Source: Pseudomonadota bacterium
Lineage (GTDB): Bacteria > Pseudomonadota > Gammaproteobacteria > Steroidobacterales > Steroidobacteraceae
NCBI GenBank assembly: GCA_021779535.1
Contig: JAJYAM010000028.1
Location: forward strand, 1 to 32,845
Direction: 5' to 3'
DNA length: 32,845 nt
Shown: piece by piece, positions 25,338 to 32,845 of the stretch
Layout of the letters: the number at the start of each line of letters is the position of its first letter
How positions within the stretch are numbered: position 1 is the first letter of the stretch
Position numbers and translations under genes: made by a program
Notes under the pieces: generated by a model
What the model was told of the DNA's origin: nothing
Databases searched by the model: none
Seen by the model: the letters and a program-made list of their open reading frames with translations, nothing else

Positions 25338-26266
25338 ACGAGCTCGCGCCGGCCGGGAGTCCGGGCGCCGCCTCCGCCGAGGTCGATCTGCGCGCGCTCG
25401 CCGCCGACACCCAGGTCCACGAGGTCCTCGAGGAGCTCGACGAGGCGCTGGTGGGGTTGAAGCCCGTGAAGGCGCGGGTCCGGGAGATCGCCGCCCTCCT
25501 CCTCGTCGAACGCGCCCGCAGGCAGCTCGGCCTGCTCGCCGGCTCGCCGTCGCTGCACATGTCCTTCACCGGCAACCCCGGCACGGGCAAGACGACGGTC
25601 GCGCTGCGGATGGCGCGGATCCTGCACCGCCTGGGTTACGTGCGCAAAGGCCACCTGGTGGCCGTCACGCGCGACGATCTCGTCGGGCAGTACATCGGGC
25701 ACACCGCGCCGAAGACCAAGGACGTGTTGAAGAAGGCGATGGGCGGCGTGTTGTTCATCGACGAGGCCTACTATCTCTACCGTCCGGAGAACGAGCGCGA
25801 TTACGGTCAGGAGGCGATCGAGATCCTGCTGCAGGTGATGGAGAACCAGCGCGACGACCTGGTGGTGATCCTCGCCGGATACGCCGACCGCATGGACGCG
25901 TTCTTCCGCTCGAACCCGGGACTGTCGTCACGGATCGCGCACCACGTGGAGTTCCCGGATTACGATGCCGCGGAACTCGAGCAGATCGCGCTGAAGATGC
26001 TGCAGACGATGCAATACCGGCTCAGCCCCTCGGGGCTCGAGGCGCTGCGCGAGTACATCCCGCGGCGGATGCGGCAGCCGCACTTCGCGAACGCCCGGTC
26101 CATGCGCAACGCGCTCGACCGCGCGCGGCTGCGGCAGGCGAACCGCCTGGTCGCGAGCCGCGAGCGGCCCCTGACCCGCGACGAGTTGATGACCATCGAG
26201 GCGCAAGACCTGCGCGCGAGCCGCGTGTTCGCCGGAACCGCGGAACGCGCCGGACCGGAGGCATGA
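25334..26266 (+). CDS. cbbX: Red-type RuBisCO activase CbbX
   Basis: The 310-residue AAA+ protein removes inhibitory sugar phosphates from red-type RuBisCO by pulling on the large-subunit C-terminus. Walker A is GNPGTGKT (80-87) and Walker B VLFIDE (138-143), followed by [20 protein letters not shown]; the substrate loop region reads [21 protein letters not shown]. The family is allosterically activated by ribulose bisphosphate and ATP. The ATG (25334) overlaps the cbbS stop, so the activase is translated with its client. The frame is open upstream only as shadow of cbbS. CfxQ/SpoVK-like ATPases are the wider family; placement after cbbS makes CbbX certain. Confidence 0.97.
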   Translation: MNELAPAGSPGAASAEVDLRALAADTQVHEVLEELDEALVGLKPVKARVREIAALLLVERARRQLGLLAGSPSLHMSFTGNPGTGKTTVALRMARILHRLGYVRKGHLVAVTRDDLVGQYIGHTAPKTKDVLKKAMGGVLFIDEAYYLYRPENERDYGQEAIEILLQVMENQRDDLVVILAGYADRMDAFFRSNPGLSSRIAHHVEFPDYDAAELEQIALKMLQTMQYRLSPSGLEALREYIPRRMRQPHFANARSMRNALDRARLRQANRLVASRERPLTRDELMTIEAQDLRASRVFAGTAERAGPEA

Positions 26267-26269
26267 GCG

Positions 26270-27343
26270 ATGACCAGCCGGGAAATGACGATCACGGAGT
26301 TCATGATCTCGCAGCAGCGCTGCGTTCCGGGTGCGACCGGGGAGTTCACCGCGCTGCTCAACCACATGCGGCTCGCCTGCAAGCGAATCAGCTACCTCGT
26401 CGGCCGCGGCGCGCTCGCCGGCGCACCGGGCGGTGCGGGCGCGGCGATGCCGGACGAGGCGCCGATGACGCTCCATCGCGTCGCGAACGACATCTTCCTG
26501 CGCACGACCGAGTTCGGCGGTGACCTCGCCGGAATGGTCTCCGAGGAGCTCGAGGATCCCTACCCGATCCCCGAGGACTACCCCCGCGGCCGCTATCTCC
26601 TGTGCTTCGACCCGCTCGACGGCTCGACCAACGTCGACGTGAACGCGCCGGTCGGCAGCATCTTCTCGGTGCTGCGGGCGCCGCGCGGGACCGAACCGCC
26701 GGCGGTCGCGGACTTCCTGCAGGCCGGCACCGAGCAACTCGGTGCCGGCTACGCGATCTACGGCCCGACGACCATGCTGGTGCTGACCGTCGGGCGCGGC
26801 GTTCACGGTTTCACGCTCGATCGCGGCTTCGGCGAATTCGTGTTGACGCATCCGGACATGCGGATCCCGGAGGAGACCTGCGAGTTCGCGATCAATGCCT
26901 CCAAGGAGCGGTTCTGGGAGCCGCCGGTGAAGCGTTACGTCGCCGAATGCCTCGCCGGCAAGTCCGGCGTGCGCGGCAAGGACTTCAACATGCGCTGGAT
27001 CGCGTCGCTGGTCGCGGAGGCCCACCGGATCCTGATCCGGGGCGGCCTGTGCATGGTCCCGCAGGACAAGAAGGATCCCGCGCGGGCGGGCCGCCTGCGC
27101 TTGCTGTACGAGGCGAATCCGATCGCGATGCTGATCGAGCAGGCCGGCGGCGCCGCATCGACCGGGCGCAGCCGCGTGCTCGAGCTGCCGCCGACCGGCC
27201 TGCATCAGCGGGTCCCGCTGGTGCTCGGCTGCAAGAGCGAGGTCGAGCGGATCGAGCGGTATCATCTCGAGCACGATCGGGGACTCGATACGGTCTACCG
27301 GTCGCCGTTGTTCAAAGAACGCTCGTTGTTCATCGACGAATGA
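26270..27343 (+). CDS. cbbF: Fructose-1,6-bisphosphatase class 1
   Basis: The 357-residue enzyme dephosphorylates fructose 1,6-bisphosphate (possibly sedoheptulose 1,7-bisphosphate too) in the Calvin cycle. Metal and phosphate ligands sit in SEELEDPYPIP (E92, E93) and CFDPLDGSTNVDVNAPVGSI (D114, D117, S119). Further family blocks are YAIYGPTTMLVLTVG, FAINASKERFWEPPVKRYV and LLYEANPIAMLIEQAGG. The ATG is 3 bases after the cbbX stop, with GGAGG 8 bases before it. The length and motifs mark class I, not the GlpX-type class II often paired with other cbb operons. A glycine-alanine run (about 49-59) is a small insert. Confidence 0.96.
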   Translation: MTSREMTITEFMISQQRCVPGATGEFTALLNHMRLACKRISYLVGRGALAGAPGGAGAAMPDEAPMTLHRVANDIFLRTTEFGGDLAGMVSEELEDPYPIPEDYPRGRYLLCFDPLDGSTNVDVNAPVGSIFSVLRAPRGTEPPAVADFLQAGTEQLGAGYAIYGPTTMLVLTVGRGVHGFTLDRGFGEFVLTHPDMRIPEETCEFAINASKERFWEPPVKRYVAECLAGKSGVRGKDFNMRWIASLVAEAHRILIRGGLCMVPQDKKDPARAGRLRLLYEANPIAMLIEQAGGAASTGRSRVLELPPTGLHQRVPLVLGCKSEVERIERYHLEHDRGLDTVYRSPLFKERSLFIDE

Positions 27344-27377
27344 CCCTTCGAGACGCGAGCATCGCCAGGAGCGCCGC

Positions 27378-28277
27378 ATGTCCGCCAAGCACCCGATCAT
27401 CGCGGTGACCGGTTCCTCCGGCGCCGGAACGACGTCGGTGACCCGCACGTTCGCGTGGATCTTCCGGCGCGAGAAGATCCGCGCGGCGTTCGTCGAGGGC
27501 GACTCGTTCCATCGCTACGATCGCGAGGAGATGAAGGCGAAGATCGCCGAAGCCGCCGCCCGGGGCGATCAGCACCTGAGCCACTTCGGACCGGAGAACA
27601 ACCTGTTCGCCGAGCTCGAGGCGCTGTTCCGCAGCTACGGGGAGACCGGCCTCGGGCGGATGCGCAGGTACCTGCACAACGAGCCGGAGGCCGCGCCCTA
27701 CGGCCAGCCCCCCGGGACGTTCACCCCGTGGGAGGACATCCCGGGCGGCACGGACCTGTTGTTCTACGAGGGATTGCACGGCGCGGTGGTGACGCCGGAG
27801 GTGAACGTCGCGCAGCACGCGGATCTCACGATCGGCGTCGTGCCGATCATCAATCTCGAATGGATCCAGAAGCTGCATCGGGACCGCGATGCCCGCGGCT
27901 ATTCGACCGAGGCGGTCGTCGACACGGTCCTGCGCCGCATGCCGGACTACGTGAATTACATCTGCCCGCAGTTCTCGCGGACGCACATCAACTTCCAGCG
28001 CGTGCCGACCGTCGACACCTCGAATCCGTTCGTCGCGCGGCACATCCCGACCGCCGACGAGAGTTTCGTGGTGATCCGTTTCGAGAACCCCAAGGGCATC
28101 GACTTCCCGTACCTGCTGTCGATGATCCACGATTCGTTCATGTCGCGCGCGAACATCATCGTGGTGCCCGGCGGCAAGATGGAGCTCGCGATGCAGCTCA
28201 TCCTGACGCCGATGATCCTGAAGCTGATGGACGTGCGGCGCCGTGCGCTCGGCCTCGCCGGGCCGGCGGGCGGGTGA
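27378..28277 (+). CDS. cbbP: Phosphoribulokinase
   Basis: The 299-residue class I (bacterial) phosphoribulokinase makes ribulose 1,5-bisphosphate, the RuBisCO substrate. The P-loop is GSSGAGTTS (12-20), followed by [28 protein letters not shown] and [10 protein letters not shown]. The last residues are alanine-glycine rich. AGGAG is about 8 bases before the ATG. It is 34 bases after cbbF and ends with one base separating its TGA from the stop of the convergent regulator gene. It is the last visible gene of the cbb operon; transketolase, aldolase and phosphoglycolate phosphatase genes are not present here. Confidence 0.97.
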   Translation: MSAKHPIIAVTGSSGAGTTSVTRTFAWIFRREKIRAAFVEGDSFHRYDREEMKAKIAEAAARGDQHLSHFGPENNLFAELEALFRSYGETGLGRMRRYLHNEPEAAPYGQPPGTFTPWEDIPGGTDLLFYEGLHGAVVTPEVNVAQHADLTIGVVPIINLEWIQKLHRDRDARGYSTEAVVDTVLRRMPDYVNYICPQFSRTHINFQRVPTVDTSNPFVARHIPTADESFVVIRFENPKGIDFPYLLSMIHDSFMSRANIIVVPGGKMELAMQLILTPMILKLMDVRRRALGLAGPAGG

Positions 28278-28278
28278 T

Positions 28279-29778
28279 CTAGGCCGCGGGCGCCTCGACC
28301 GGGGCGCAGCTGCGCGGGCGGCGCGGGCAGCCGCCGCTGCGCGGACAGATCACCGAGGCCGGGGCGCCGGCCGCGGCGGCGATCCACGCGATGTTGAGCA
28401 CTTGCGAGACCGCGCGGATGCTCGCCGCGGCCTGCGGGGGAATCGGCGCGTCGCCGCCCCGGGTGCGGCAGGACGCGGCGACCTCGGCGACGACGCCGTC
28501 CGCGTCGAAGCCCTGCGCCGCGAGCGCGGGCTGCAGGTCGACCCCGACCGAGAGCACGTGCGGCACCTGGTTCGCGTCCCGGGTGACCATCGAGTGGCAG
28601 CAGTAGAGCCGGTCGCGGACGCCGTCGTTCATCACCGAGATCTGCGAGGTCGGCGCGCTCGCGCGCGAGGCGGCCGGCGTCTTGCGCAACAGCCGGAACA
28701 CCGCCCAGCGCGGACAGGGGTCCGAGACCTTGCTCATGTTGCCCCAGGGCAGGGGGATCCCGTTCGCGCGGTAGACCGCGCGCAGGTATCCGGGCGGGTA
28801 CGCGTCGAAGAAATGCCAGTGCCGGTACGGCGAGACCGCGGTCATCCGTCGCATCACGAGCGCCGCGGTCACGTCGAGCTTCGTCGCCGCCGTGACGCTG
28901 TGCGCCTCGCGGATCAGGAAGCGCCGGAACGGCATCCGCGGACACAGCAGCGCGCCCGCGAAGAAGCTGCACTCGAAGTCGCGCCACGCGTGCAACACGT
29001 CCTGTGCGCCCATGCCGGCGGCGCTCCCGGGCACGTCGCGGTCGCCCGCCGGCGTCGCGCTGTGCGGGGAGATCAGGCCGTCGCCGTTGTGCAGGATCTT
29101 GTGGCCGACGAAGAACGCGAGGTCGTACTTCAGGCGCGCCGGCTGATTGCGCAAGCGGGAGTTCACGAGCACGGTGTCGGGTGCCTCGAAGCGGGCGCGC
29201 AGCAATGCGTCGCGGCCGTGGCCCGCCGCCGCGTCGAACCAGCGCAGCTTCAGCCCGTGGTGCTTGCAGATCTCGGCGACCTGCTCGGCCGACAGCGGCA
29301 TGCGGCGCTGGCCCGCGGCCTCCGCGGCGCGTTCGATGTCCGGGAAGTCGTTGTGGTGCGTCTCCTGCCACACGCGGATCAGCAGCTGCGCGAACTGCCG
29401 TCCGGTCGTTCCGGTCTGCGACAGCAGCTCCGGCAGCGCGTTCTGCAGCAGCTCGTGCGAGAACAGGAACGCGGGCTCGAGCGGCATCGCCGCGAGCCCG
29501 CCGCGCTCGCGCTTCGGTGGCAGCGCCTCGATCTGGGTGTTCTCGTCGAGGAACCAGCGCGGCTCCTTGCTGAAGATGCCCGCGAGCATCTCCAGCATGT
29601 CCGCGGAGGGCATCCGCTTGCCGGTCTCGACCATGCTGAGATAGGACACCGACGGCGCCGCCGCCGCGTCGATCTGCACGCACCGGGCCGAGAGCTCGTC
29701 GAGGGTGAGGCCGTTGCGCTTGCGCAGCGCACGCAGCTTCGCGCCGAGGAAGTGGCCCTGGCGGATCAGTCCGGACAT
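28279..29778 (-). CDS. XRE-family regulator, RamB/DUF3612-like
   Basis: The 499-residue protein has an N-terminal helix-turn-helix (about 9-65; [40 protein letters not shown]) and a large C-terminal region with an IrrE/ScfR-type part, where the usual HExxH reads [13 protein letters not shown] and is therefore not an intact metal site. This architecture matches short-chain fatty acyl-CoA regulators and RamB, which controls glyoxylate-cycle genes in actinobacteria, and the DUF3612 proteins next to aceA in proteobacteria. It diverges from aceA, its probable target. The C-terminal end is rich in cysteine and arginine ([14 protein letters not shown]). The ATG sits inside an 18-bp perfect palindrome and has no clear Shine-Dalgarno. 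Acetate, acyl-CoA or glyoxylate as signal is a guess. Confidence 0.82.
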   Translation of the reverse strand: MSGLIRQGHFLGAKLRALRKRNGLTLDELSARCVQIDAAAAPSVSYLSMVETGKRMPSADMLEMLAGIFSKEPRWFLDENTQIEALPPKRERGGLAAMPLEPAFLFSHELLQNALPELLSQTGTTGRQFAQLLIRVWQETHHNDFPDIERAAEAAGQRRMPLSAEQVAEICKHHGLKLRWFDAAAGHGRDALLRARFEAPDTVLVNSRLRNQPARLKYDLAFFVGHKILHNGDGLISPHSATPAGDRDVPGSAAGMGAQDVLHAWRDFECSFFAGALLCPRMPFRRFLIREAHSVTAATKLDVTAALVMRRMTAVSPYRHWHFFDAYPPGYLRAVYRANGIPLPWGNMSKVSDPCPRWAVFRLLRKTPAASRASAPTSQISVMNDGVRDRLYCCHSMVTRDANQVPHVLSVGVDLQPALAAQGFDADGVVAEVAASCRTRGGDAPIPPQAAASIRAVSQVLNIAWIAAAAGAPASVICPRSGGCPRRPRSCAPVEAPAA

Positions 29779-29792
29779 CGGTGCACCGATGT
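29775..29792. promoter_or_regulatory. 18-bp perfect palindrome over the regulator start codon
   Basis: ACATCGGTGCACCGATGT is an exact palindrome. The regulator's ATG is the complement of 29776-29778, so binding here, or an RNA hairpin, would block its own expression. It is 95 bp from the aceA start. A clear candidate autoregulatory operator. Confidence 0.65.
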
Positions 29793-29819
29793 GAAGTTCA
29801 CAATGTCAAATTTCATTTG
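29790..29819. promoter_or_regulatory. Two further palindromes in the aceA control region
   Basis: TGTGAAGTTCACA (29790-29802) is a perfect palindrome with a one-base centre, and CAAATTTCATTTG (29807-29819) has 5-bp inverted arms around TTC. Together with the 18-bp site they form a run of three operators-in-waiting. The first has CRP-like half-sites but a 3-bp rather than 6-bp spacer. Confidence 0.5.
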
Positions 29820-29835
29820 TAAAAATTTAACATCG

Positions 29836-29841
29836 AATAAT
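29836..29841 (+). promoter_or_regulatory. Candidate aceA -10 element
   Basis: AATAAT matches five of six TATAAT bases, in an AT-rich block 46 bp before the aceA start. The best -35 (TTCATT, 29812-29817, 18-base spacing) is poor and overlaps the third palindrome, suggesting regulated initiation. Tentative. Confidence 0.35.
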
Positions 29842-29886
29842 CTACCCTACTTCCGGACCCGAATCCATCCAACCGAGGAATCTCCG

Positions 29887-31209
29887 ATGATCGATCTCTC
29901 GAGCAGTGCGAAGTCCCTGACGGCCGAATGGCGCAATGACCCTCGGTGGCGCGGCGTCCGCCGCCCGTACTCGGCCGAAGAGGTCGTGAAGCTCCGCGGC
30001 TCGGTTCGGATCGAACACACGCTCGCGCGCCTCGGCGCCGAGAAGTTCTGGCGGCAGCTGCACGAGTTGCCGGTGATCGGCGCGCTCGGGTGCATGAGCG
30101 GCAATCAGGCGGTGCAGGCGGTGCAAGCCGGACTGCGGGCGATCTACTGCTCCGGCTGGCAGGTCGCCGGCGATGCGAACACCGCCGGCGAGATGTACCC
30201 GGACCAGAGCCTCTATCCGGTCGATTCGGTCCCGCGGATGGTCGAGCGGCTGAACAACGCGCTGCTGCGCACCGACCAGATCCAGACCCTCGCGGGCAAG
30301 GGCGCGGTCGACTGGCTGGTGCCGATCGTCGCGGACGCCGAGGCGGGATTCGGCGGCAACCTGAACGCGTTCGAGCTGATGAAGGCGATGATCCGCGCGG
30401 GCGCCGCCGGGGTCCACTTCGAGGATCAGCTGTCCTCGGCGAAGAAGTGCGGGCACCTCGGCGGCAAGGTGCTGGTGTCCACCGAGGAAGCGGTCAACAA
30501 GCTGCTGGCCGCGCGGCTCGCGAGCGACGTCGCCGGGGTCCCGACGGTGCTGATCGCGCGGACCGACGCGGACGCGGCGAACCTGCTGCTCTCCGATCAC
30601 GATCCGCGCGACCGGGGGTTCCTGACCGGAGAGCGCTCGAGCGAGGGTTTCTTCTACGTGAAGCCCGGCATCGATCAGGCGATCGCGCGCGGCCTCGCGT
30701 ACGCGCCCTACGCGGATCTCGTGTGGTGCGAGACCTCGCGCCCGGATCTCGCGCAGGCGCAGCGGTTCGCCGAGGCGATCCGGCGCGAATTCCCGGACAA
30801 GCTCCTTGCGTACAACTGCTCGCCGAGCTTCAACTGGCAGGCCAACCTCGACGCGGACTCGATGCAGCGCTGGCGCGAGGAGCTCGCGGCGATGGGATAC
30901 CGCTTCCAGTTCATCACGCTCGCCGGGTGGCATGCGCTCAACATGGCGATGTTCGAGCTCGCGTCGGCCTATCGCGACGACGGAATGCTCGGCTACTCGC
31001 GGCTGCAACAGCGCGAGTTCGCGGCGGAGGCGGCCGGGTATCGCGCGGTGAAGCACCAGGCGTTCGTCGGCACCGGCTACTTCGACGCGGTGCAGACCGC
31101 GGTCACCGCGGGCCAGAGCTCCACCGTCGCGCTCGCGGGCAGCACCGAGACCGAGCAGTTCACCGGCCACGGCGGGGACGCCGGCGCGCGCCAGCGGGTT
31201 GCCGGTTGA
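29887..31209 (+). CDS. aceA: Isocitrate lyase
   Basis: The 440-residue enzyme splits isocitrate to glyoxylate and succinate, opening the glyoxylate bypass. The catalytic signature KKCGHLGGK has C188 as the active-site base; [32 protein letters not shown] and AGVHFEDQ bind substrate and Mg2+; YNCSPSFNW is the usual late block. The ATG at 29887 follows GAGGAA; the frame is open far upstream but only as shadow of the regulator. It matches the 430-440 residue bacterial class (E. coli AceA 434). 2-Methylisocitrate lyase is excluded by length and by aceK next door. aceK follows after 17 bases, with no aceB between. Confidence 0.97.
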   Translation: MIDLSSSAKSLTAEWRNDPRWRGVRRPYSAEEVVKLRGSVRIEHTLARLGAEKFWRQLHELPVIGALGCMSGNQAVQAVQAGLRAIYCSGWQVAGDANTAGEMYPDQSLYPVDSVPRMVERLNNALLRTDQIQTLAGKGAVDWLVPIVADAEAGFGGNLNAFELMKAMIRAGAAGVHFEDQLSSAKKCGHLGGKVLVSTEEAVNKLLAARLASDVAGVPTVLIARTDADAANLLLSDHDPRDRGFLTGERSSEGFFYVKPGIDQAIARGLAYAPYADLVWCETSRPDLAQAQRFAEAIRREFPDKLLAYNCSPSFNWQANLDADSMQRWREELAAMGYRFQFITLAGWHALNMAMFELASAYRDDGMLGYSRLQQREFAAEAAGYRAVKHQAFVGTGYFDAVQTAVTAGQSSTVALAGSTETEQFTGHGGDAGARQRVAG

Positions 31210-31226
31210 GGGTTCGAGGACGCTGA

Positions 31227-32845
31227 GTGCTCCGTCCGGTGGACGACTCGCGCGCCGCGGCGACCGGGCCGGACCGAGCCGCGGCGGCGATCGCCGCGGC
31301 GATCGCGGAGCACTTCCGCGCGTACAACGAGGAGTTCGGCCGGATCACCCGGCGCGCGGCCGCGCACTTCGCGGCGCGTGACTGGCGGGCGGCGGAGCGC
31401 GACTCGGTCGCGCGGATCGAACTGTACGAGCGCTGCGTCGGGGGCTGCCTCGCCGCGCTCGCCGACGATCTCGCGGCGCTGCGCGTCGACCGCCGGCCGT
31501 GGTCCGAGATCAAGCGGGTCTACGCGCGTCTCGTCGACGACCGGCCGGACCCGGATTTCTACCGGACCTTCTTCAACTCGGTCAGCCGCGACCTGTTCGG
31601 CACGGTCGGGGTCGATCCCGACCTCGAATTCTGCGCGAACAGCGGACGGACCGCGGGCGGCGTGCCGTTGCGGATCTACCGGGTCAGCGGCGCGCTGCCC
31701 GCCGCGGTCCGCGAGATGTTCGGCGATCTGCCCTTCGCCGCCCAGCTGCACGAGCTCGAGACGGCGGTGCACCGGGTCAGCGCCGACATCGGCCGTTACT
31801 TCGATGCGTATCGCTCCACCGCATCGCCGGAATCGATCGAGTGCGTCGAACCGCTGTTCCACCGCGGCCACTCCGCGTTTCTGGTCGCGCGCGTGGTCGA
31901 CGAGACCTCGGTCACGCCGCTGGTGATCGAGTTCTCGAACGGCGAGGACGGAGTGCGCTTGGTCGGCGCGATGGTCTCGCGGATCGAGGTGGGCTCGCTG
32001 TTCGGCTTCGAGCGCTCGTATTTCCACGTGGACCTGCCGGCGGTCGGCGCCGCGATCACGTTGCTGCGCACCCTGATGCCGCGCAAGCCGATCGACGAGC
32101 TGTACACGGTGCTCGGTCGGGCGAAGCAGGGCAAGACCGAGCGCTACTTCGCGTTGCGCAAGCACCTGGACGGCTCGATCGACAGCTTCGTGCACGCTCC
32201 CGGCGAGAAGGGTCTGGTGATGATCGTGTTCACCCTGCCCTCGCACGACCTGGTGTTCAAAGTGATCCGAGATCGCTTCGGCGCGCCGAAACGCACCACG
32301 CGCGAGGAAGTCGTCGACCGTTACCGCTTCGTGTTCCAGCACGATCGCGCCGGGCGCCTCGTCGATGCGCAGGAATTCAAGCGGTTGCGCCTGCCGCGCG
32401 ACCGGTTCATGCCGGCGCTCGCCGAGGAATTGCTGCACGACGCGGCGCGCACCTGCCGCGTCGACGGCGAAGACCTCACGATCGAGCACTGTTACGTCGA
32501 GCGGCGCCTGCGGCCCTTGAACCTGTTCCTGCGCGAGGCCGATCCGGCCGCGGCCGAGGCCGCGGTGATCGATTACGGACAGGCGCTGCGCGACCTGGCC
32601 GCGAGCAACGTCTTTCCGGGCGACCTGATGCCGAAGAATTTCGGCGTGACCGCGCATGGCGACGTCGTGTTCTACGACTACGACGAGATCTGCTTGCTCG
32701 ACGAATGCGTGTTTCGCGACCTGCCGACCGCGCCCTCCGAGGACGAGGAGTCGAGCGCGGAGCCGTGGTTCTACGTCGGGCCGCACGACGTGTTTCCGGA
32801 GCAGTGGCTGCCGTTCCTGTCGATCCCTTCGCCGCTGCAGGGCGT
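31227..32845 (+). CDS. aceK: Isocitrate dehydrogenase kinase/phosphatase, C-terminus off the window
   Basis: The visible 539 residues lack roughly the last 30-40 of a typical AceK (E. coli 578). AceK phosphorylates and dephosphorylates isocitrate dehydrogenase, directing isocitrate to the glyoxylate bypass. The ATP loop is APGEKGL (324-330), followed by VFKVIRD; YVERRLRPLNLFL leads to the catalytic segment FPGDLMPKNFG (D466, N471) and the metal-binding YDYDE (D484). The start is GTG 31227, because an in-frame TGA lies immediately upstream (31224-31226) and GAGGA (31216-31220) is 6 bases before it; a second GTG at 31239 is less well placed. The first 30 residues are alanine-rich. It is co-transcribed with aceA. 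Confidence 0.96.
   Translation, partial: MLRPVDDSRAAATGPDRAAAAIAAAIAEHFRAYNEEFGRITRRAAAHFAARDWRAAERDSVARIELYERCVGGCLAALADDLAALRVDRRPWSEIKRVYARLVDDRPDPDFYRTFFNSVSRDLFGTVGVDPDLEFCANSGRTAGGVPLRIYRVSGALPAAVREMFGDLPFAAQLHELETAVHRVSADIGRYFDAYRSTASPESIECVEPLFHRGHSAFLVARVVDETSVTPLVIEFSNGEDGVRLVGAMVSRIEVGSLFGFERSYFHVDLPAVGAAITLLRTLMPRKPIDELYTVLGRAKQGKTERYFALRKHLDGSIDSFVHAPGEKGLVMIVFTLPSHDLVFKVIRDRFGAPKRTTREEVVDRYRFVFQHDRAGRLVDAQEFKRLRLPRDRFMPALAEELLHDAARTCRVDGEDLTIEHCYVERRLRPLNLFLREADPAAAEAAVIDYGQALRDLAASNVFPGDLMPKNFGVTAHGDVVFYDYDEICLLDECVFRDLPTAPSEDEESSAEPWFYVGPHDVFPEQWLPFLSIPSPLQG

Noticed and set aside
29790-29802. CRP binding site upstream of aceA
   Set aside because: Half-sites TGTGA and TCACA are present but spaced by 3 rather than 6 bases, so a normal CRP dimer would not fit; kept as a palindrome only.
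28243-29886. An N-terminal extension of aceA through the regulator gene
   Set aside because: The extra 548 codons are antisense to the XRE regulator; the ribosome site GAGGAA and family similarity both place the start at 29887.

Overview
The window is about 32.8 kb of very GC-rich, densely packed bacterial chromosome with no mobile elements, tRNA or rRNA genes, CRISPR arrays or phage genes. It carries PaaX, AceK, FNR-type and CbbR regulators, a red-type (form IC) RuBisCO, a high-potential iron-sulfur protein and a large TonB-dependent receptor. These together point to a metabolically versatile Pseudomonadota, gamma or beta class, that can probably live both autotrophically and on organic acids or aromatics. 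The exact lineage cannot be read from the sequence. I see 26 protein genes, and no gap between genes exceeds about 210 bases.

Region 1 (1-9.5 kb, phenylacetate catabolism). A long minus-strand operon runs paaA-B-C-D-E-G-I-J and then into a fused enoyl-CoA hydratase/3-hydroxyacyl-CoA dehydrogenase cut by the left edge. Junctions are mostly ATGA/GTGA overlaps or gaps of a few bases. PaaABCDE epoxidises phenylacetyl-CoA, PaaG isomerises the epoxide to the oxepin, PaaI removes dead-end CoA esters, the fused protein probably replaces separate PaaF and PaaH, and PaaJ thiolyses the end product. Divergent paaX with an ATGA-coupled MFS transporter lies opposite; the intervening 86 bp hold a candidate PaaX site over a plausible paaA promoter.

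Region 2 (9.5-13.7 kb). An FtsH-type membrane protease (minus) and a solitary molybdopterin oxidoreductase of unknown substrate (plus) diverge from a 209-bp gap.

Region 3 (13.7-18.7 kb). A minus-strand operon nadA-nadB-apt-nucleosidase joins de novo quinolinate synthesis to adenine salvage. It diverges from an FNR-type [4Fe-4S] oxygen regulator, with a good FNR-box match between nadA and fnr. A Tat-exported HiPIP gene converges on fnr across a perfect 13-bp hairpin.

Region 4 (18.8-22.3 kb). A GlxA/GbdR-type AraC regulator (minus) diverges from a TonB-dependent receptor gene (plus).

Region 5 (22.3-28.3 kb, CO2 fixation). cbbR diverges from a compact cbbL-cbbS-cbbX-cbbF-cbbP operon: RuBisCO, its activase, fructose bisphosphatase and phosphoribulokinase. 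The cbbR-cbbL gap holds two TNA-N7-TNA motifs and a direct repeat spaced 22 bp.

Region 6 (28.3 kb to the end, glyoxylate bypass). A RamB/DUF3612-like XRE regulator (minus) diverges from aceA-aceK; aceK is cut by the right edge and no malate synthase lies between them. The 108-bp AT-rich gap holds three successive palindromes, the largest covering the regulator's own start codon.

Across the window, convergent genes overlap or nearly touch, and several apparent terminator hairpins lie inside the opposing gene's coding tail. No wholly new multi-gene system is evident. The most interesting signals are regulatory: the aceA palindrome array, the FNR site at nadA/fnr, the embedded hairpins, and the PaaF-PaaH-like fusion.
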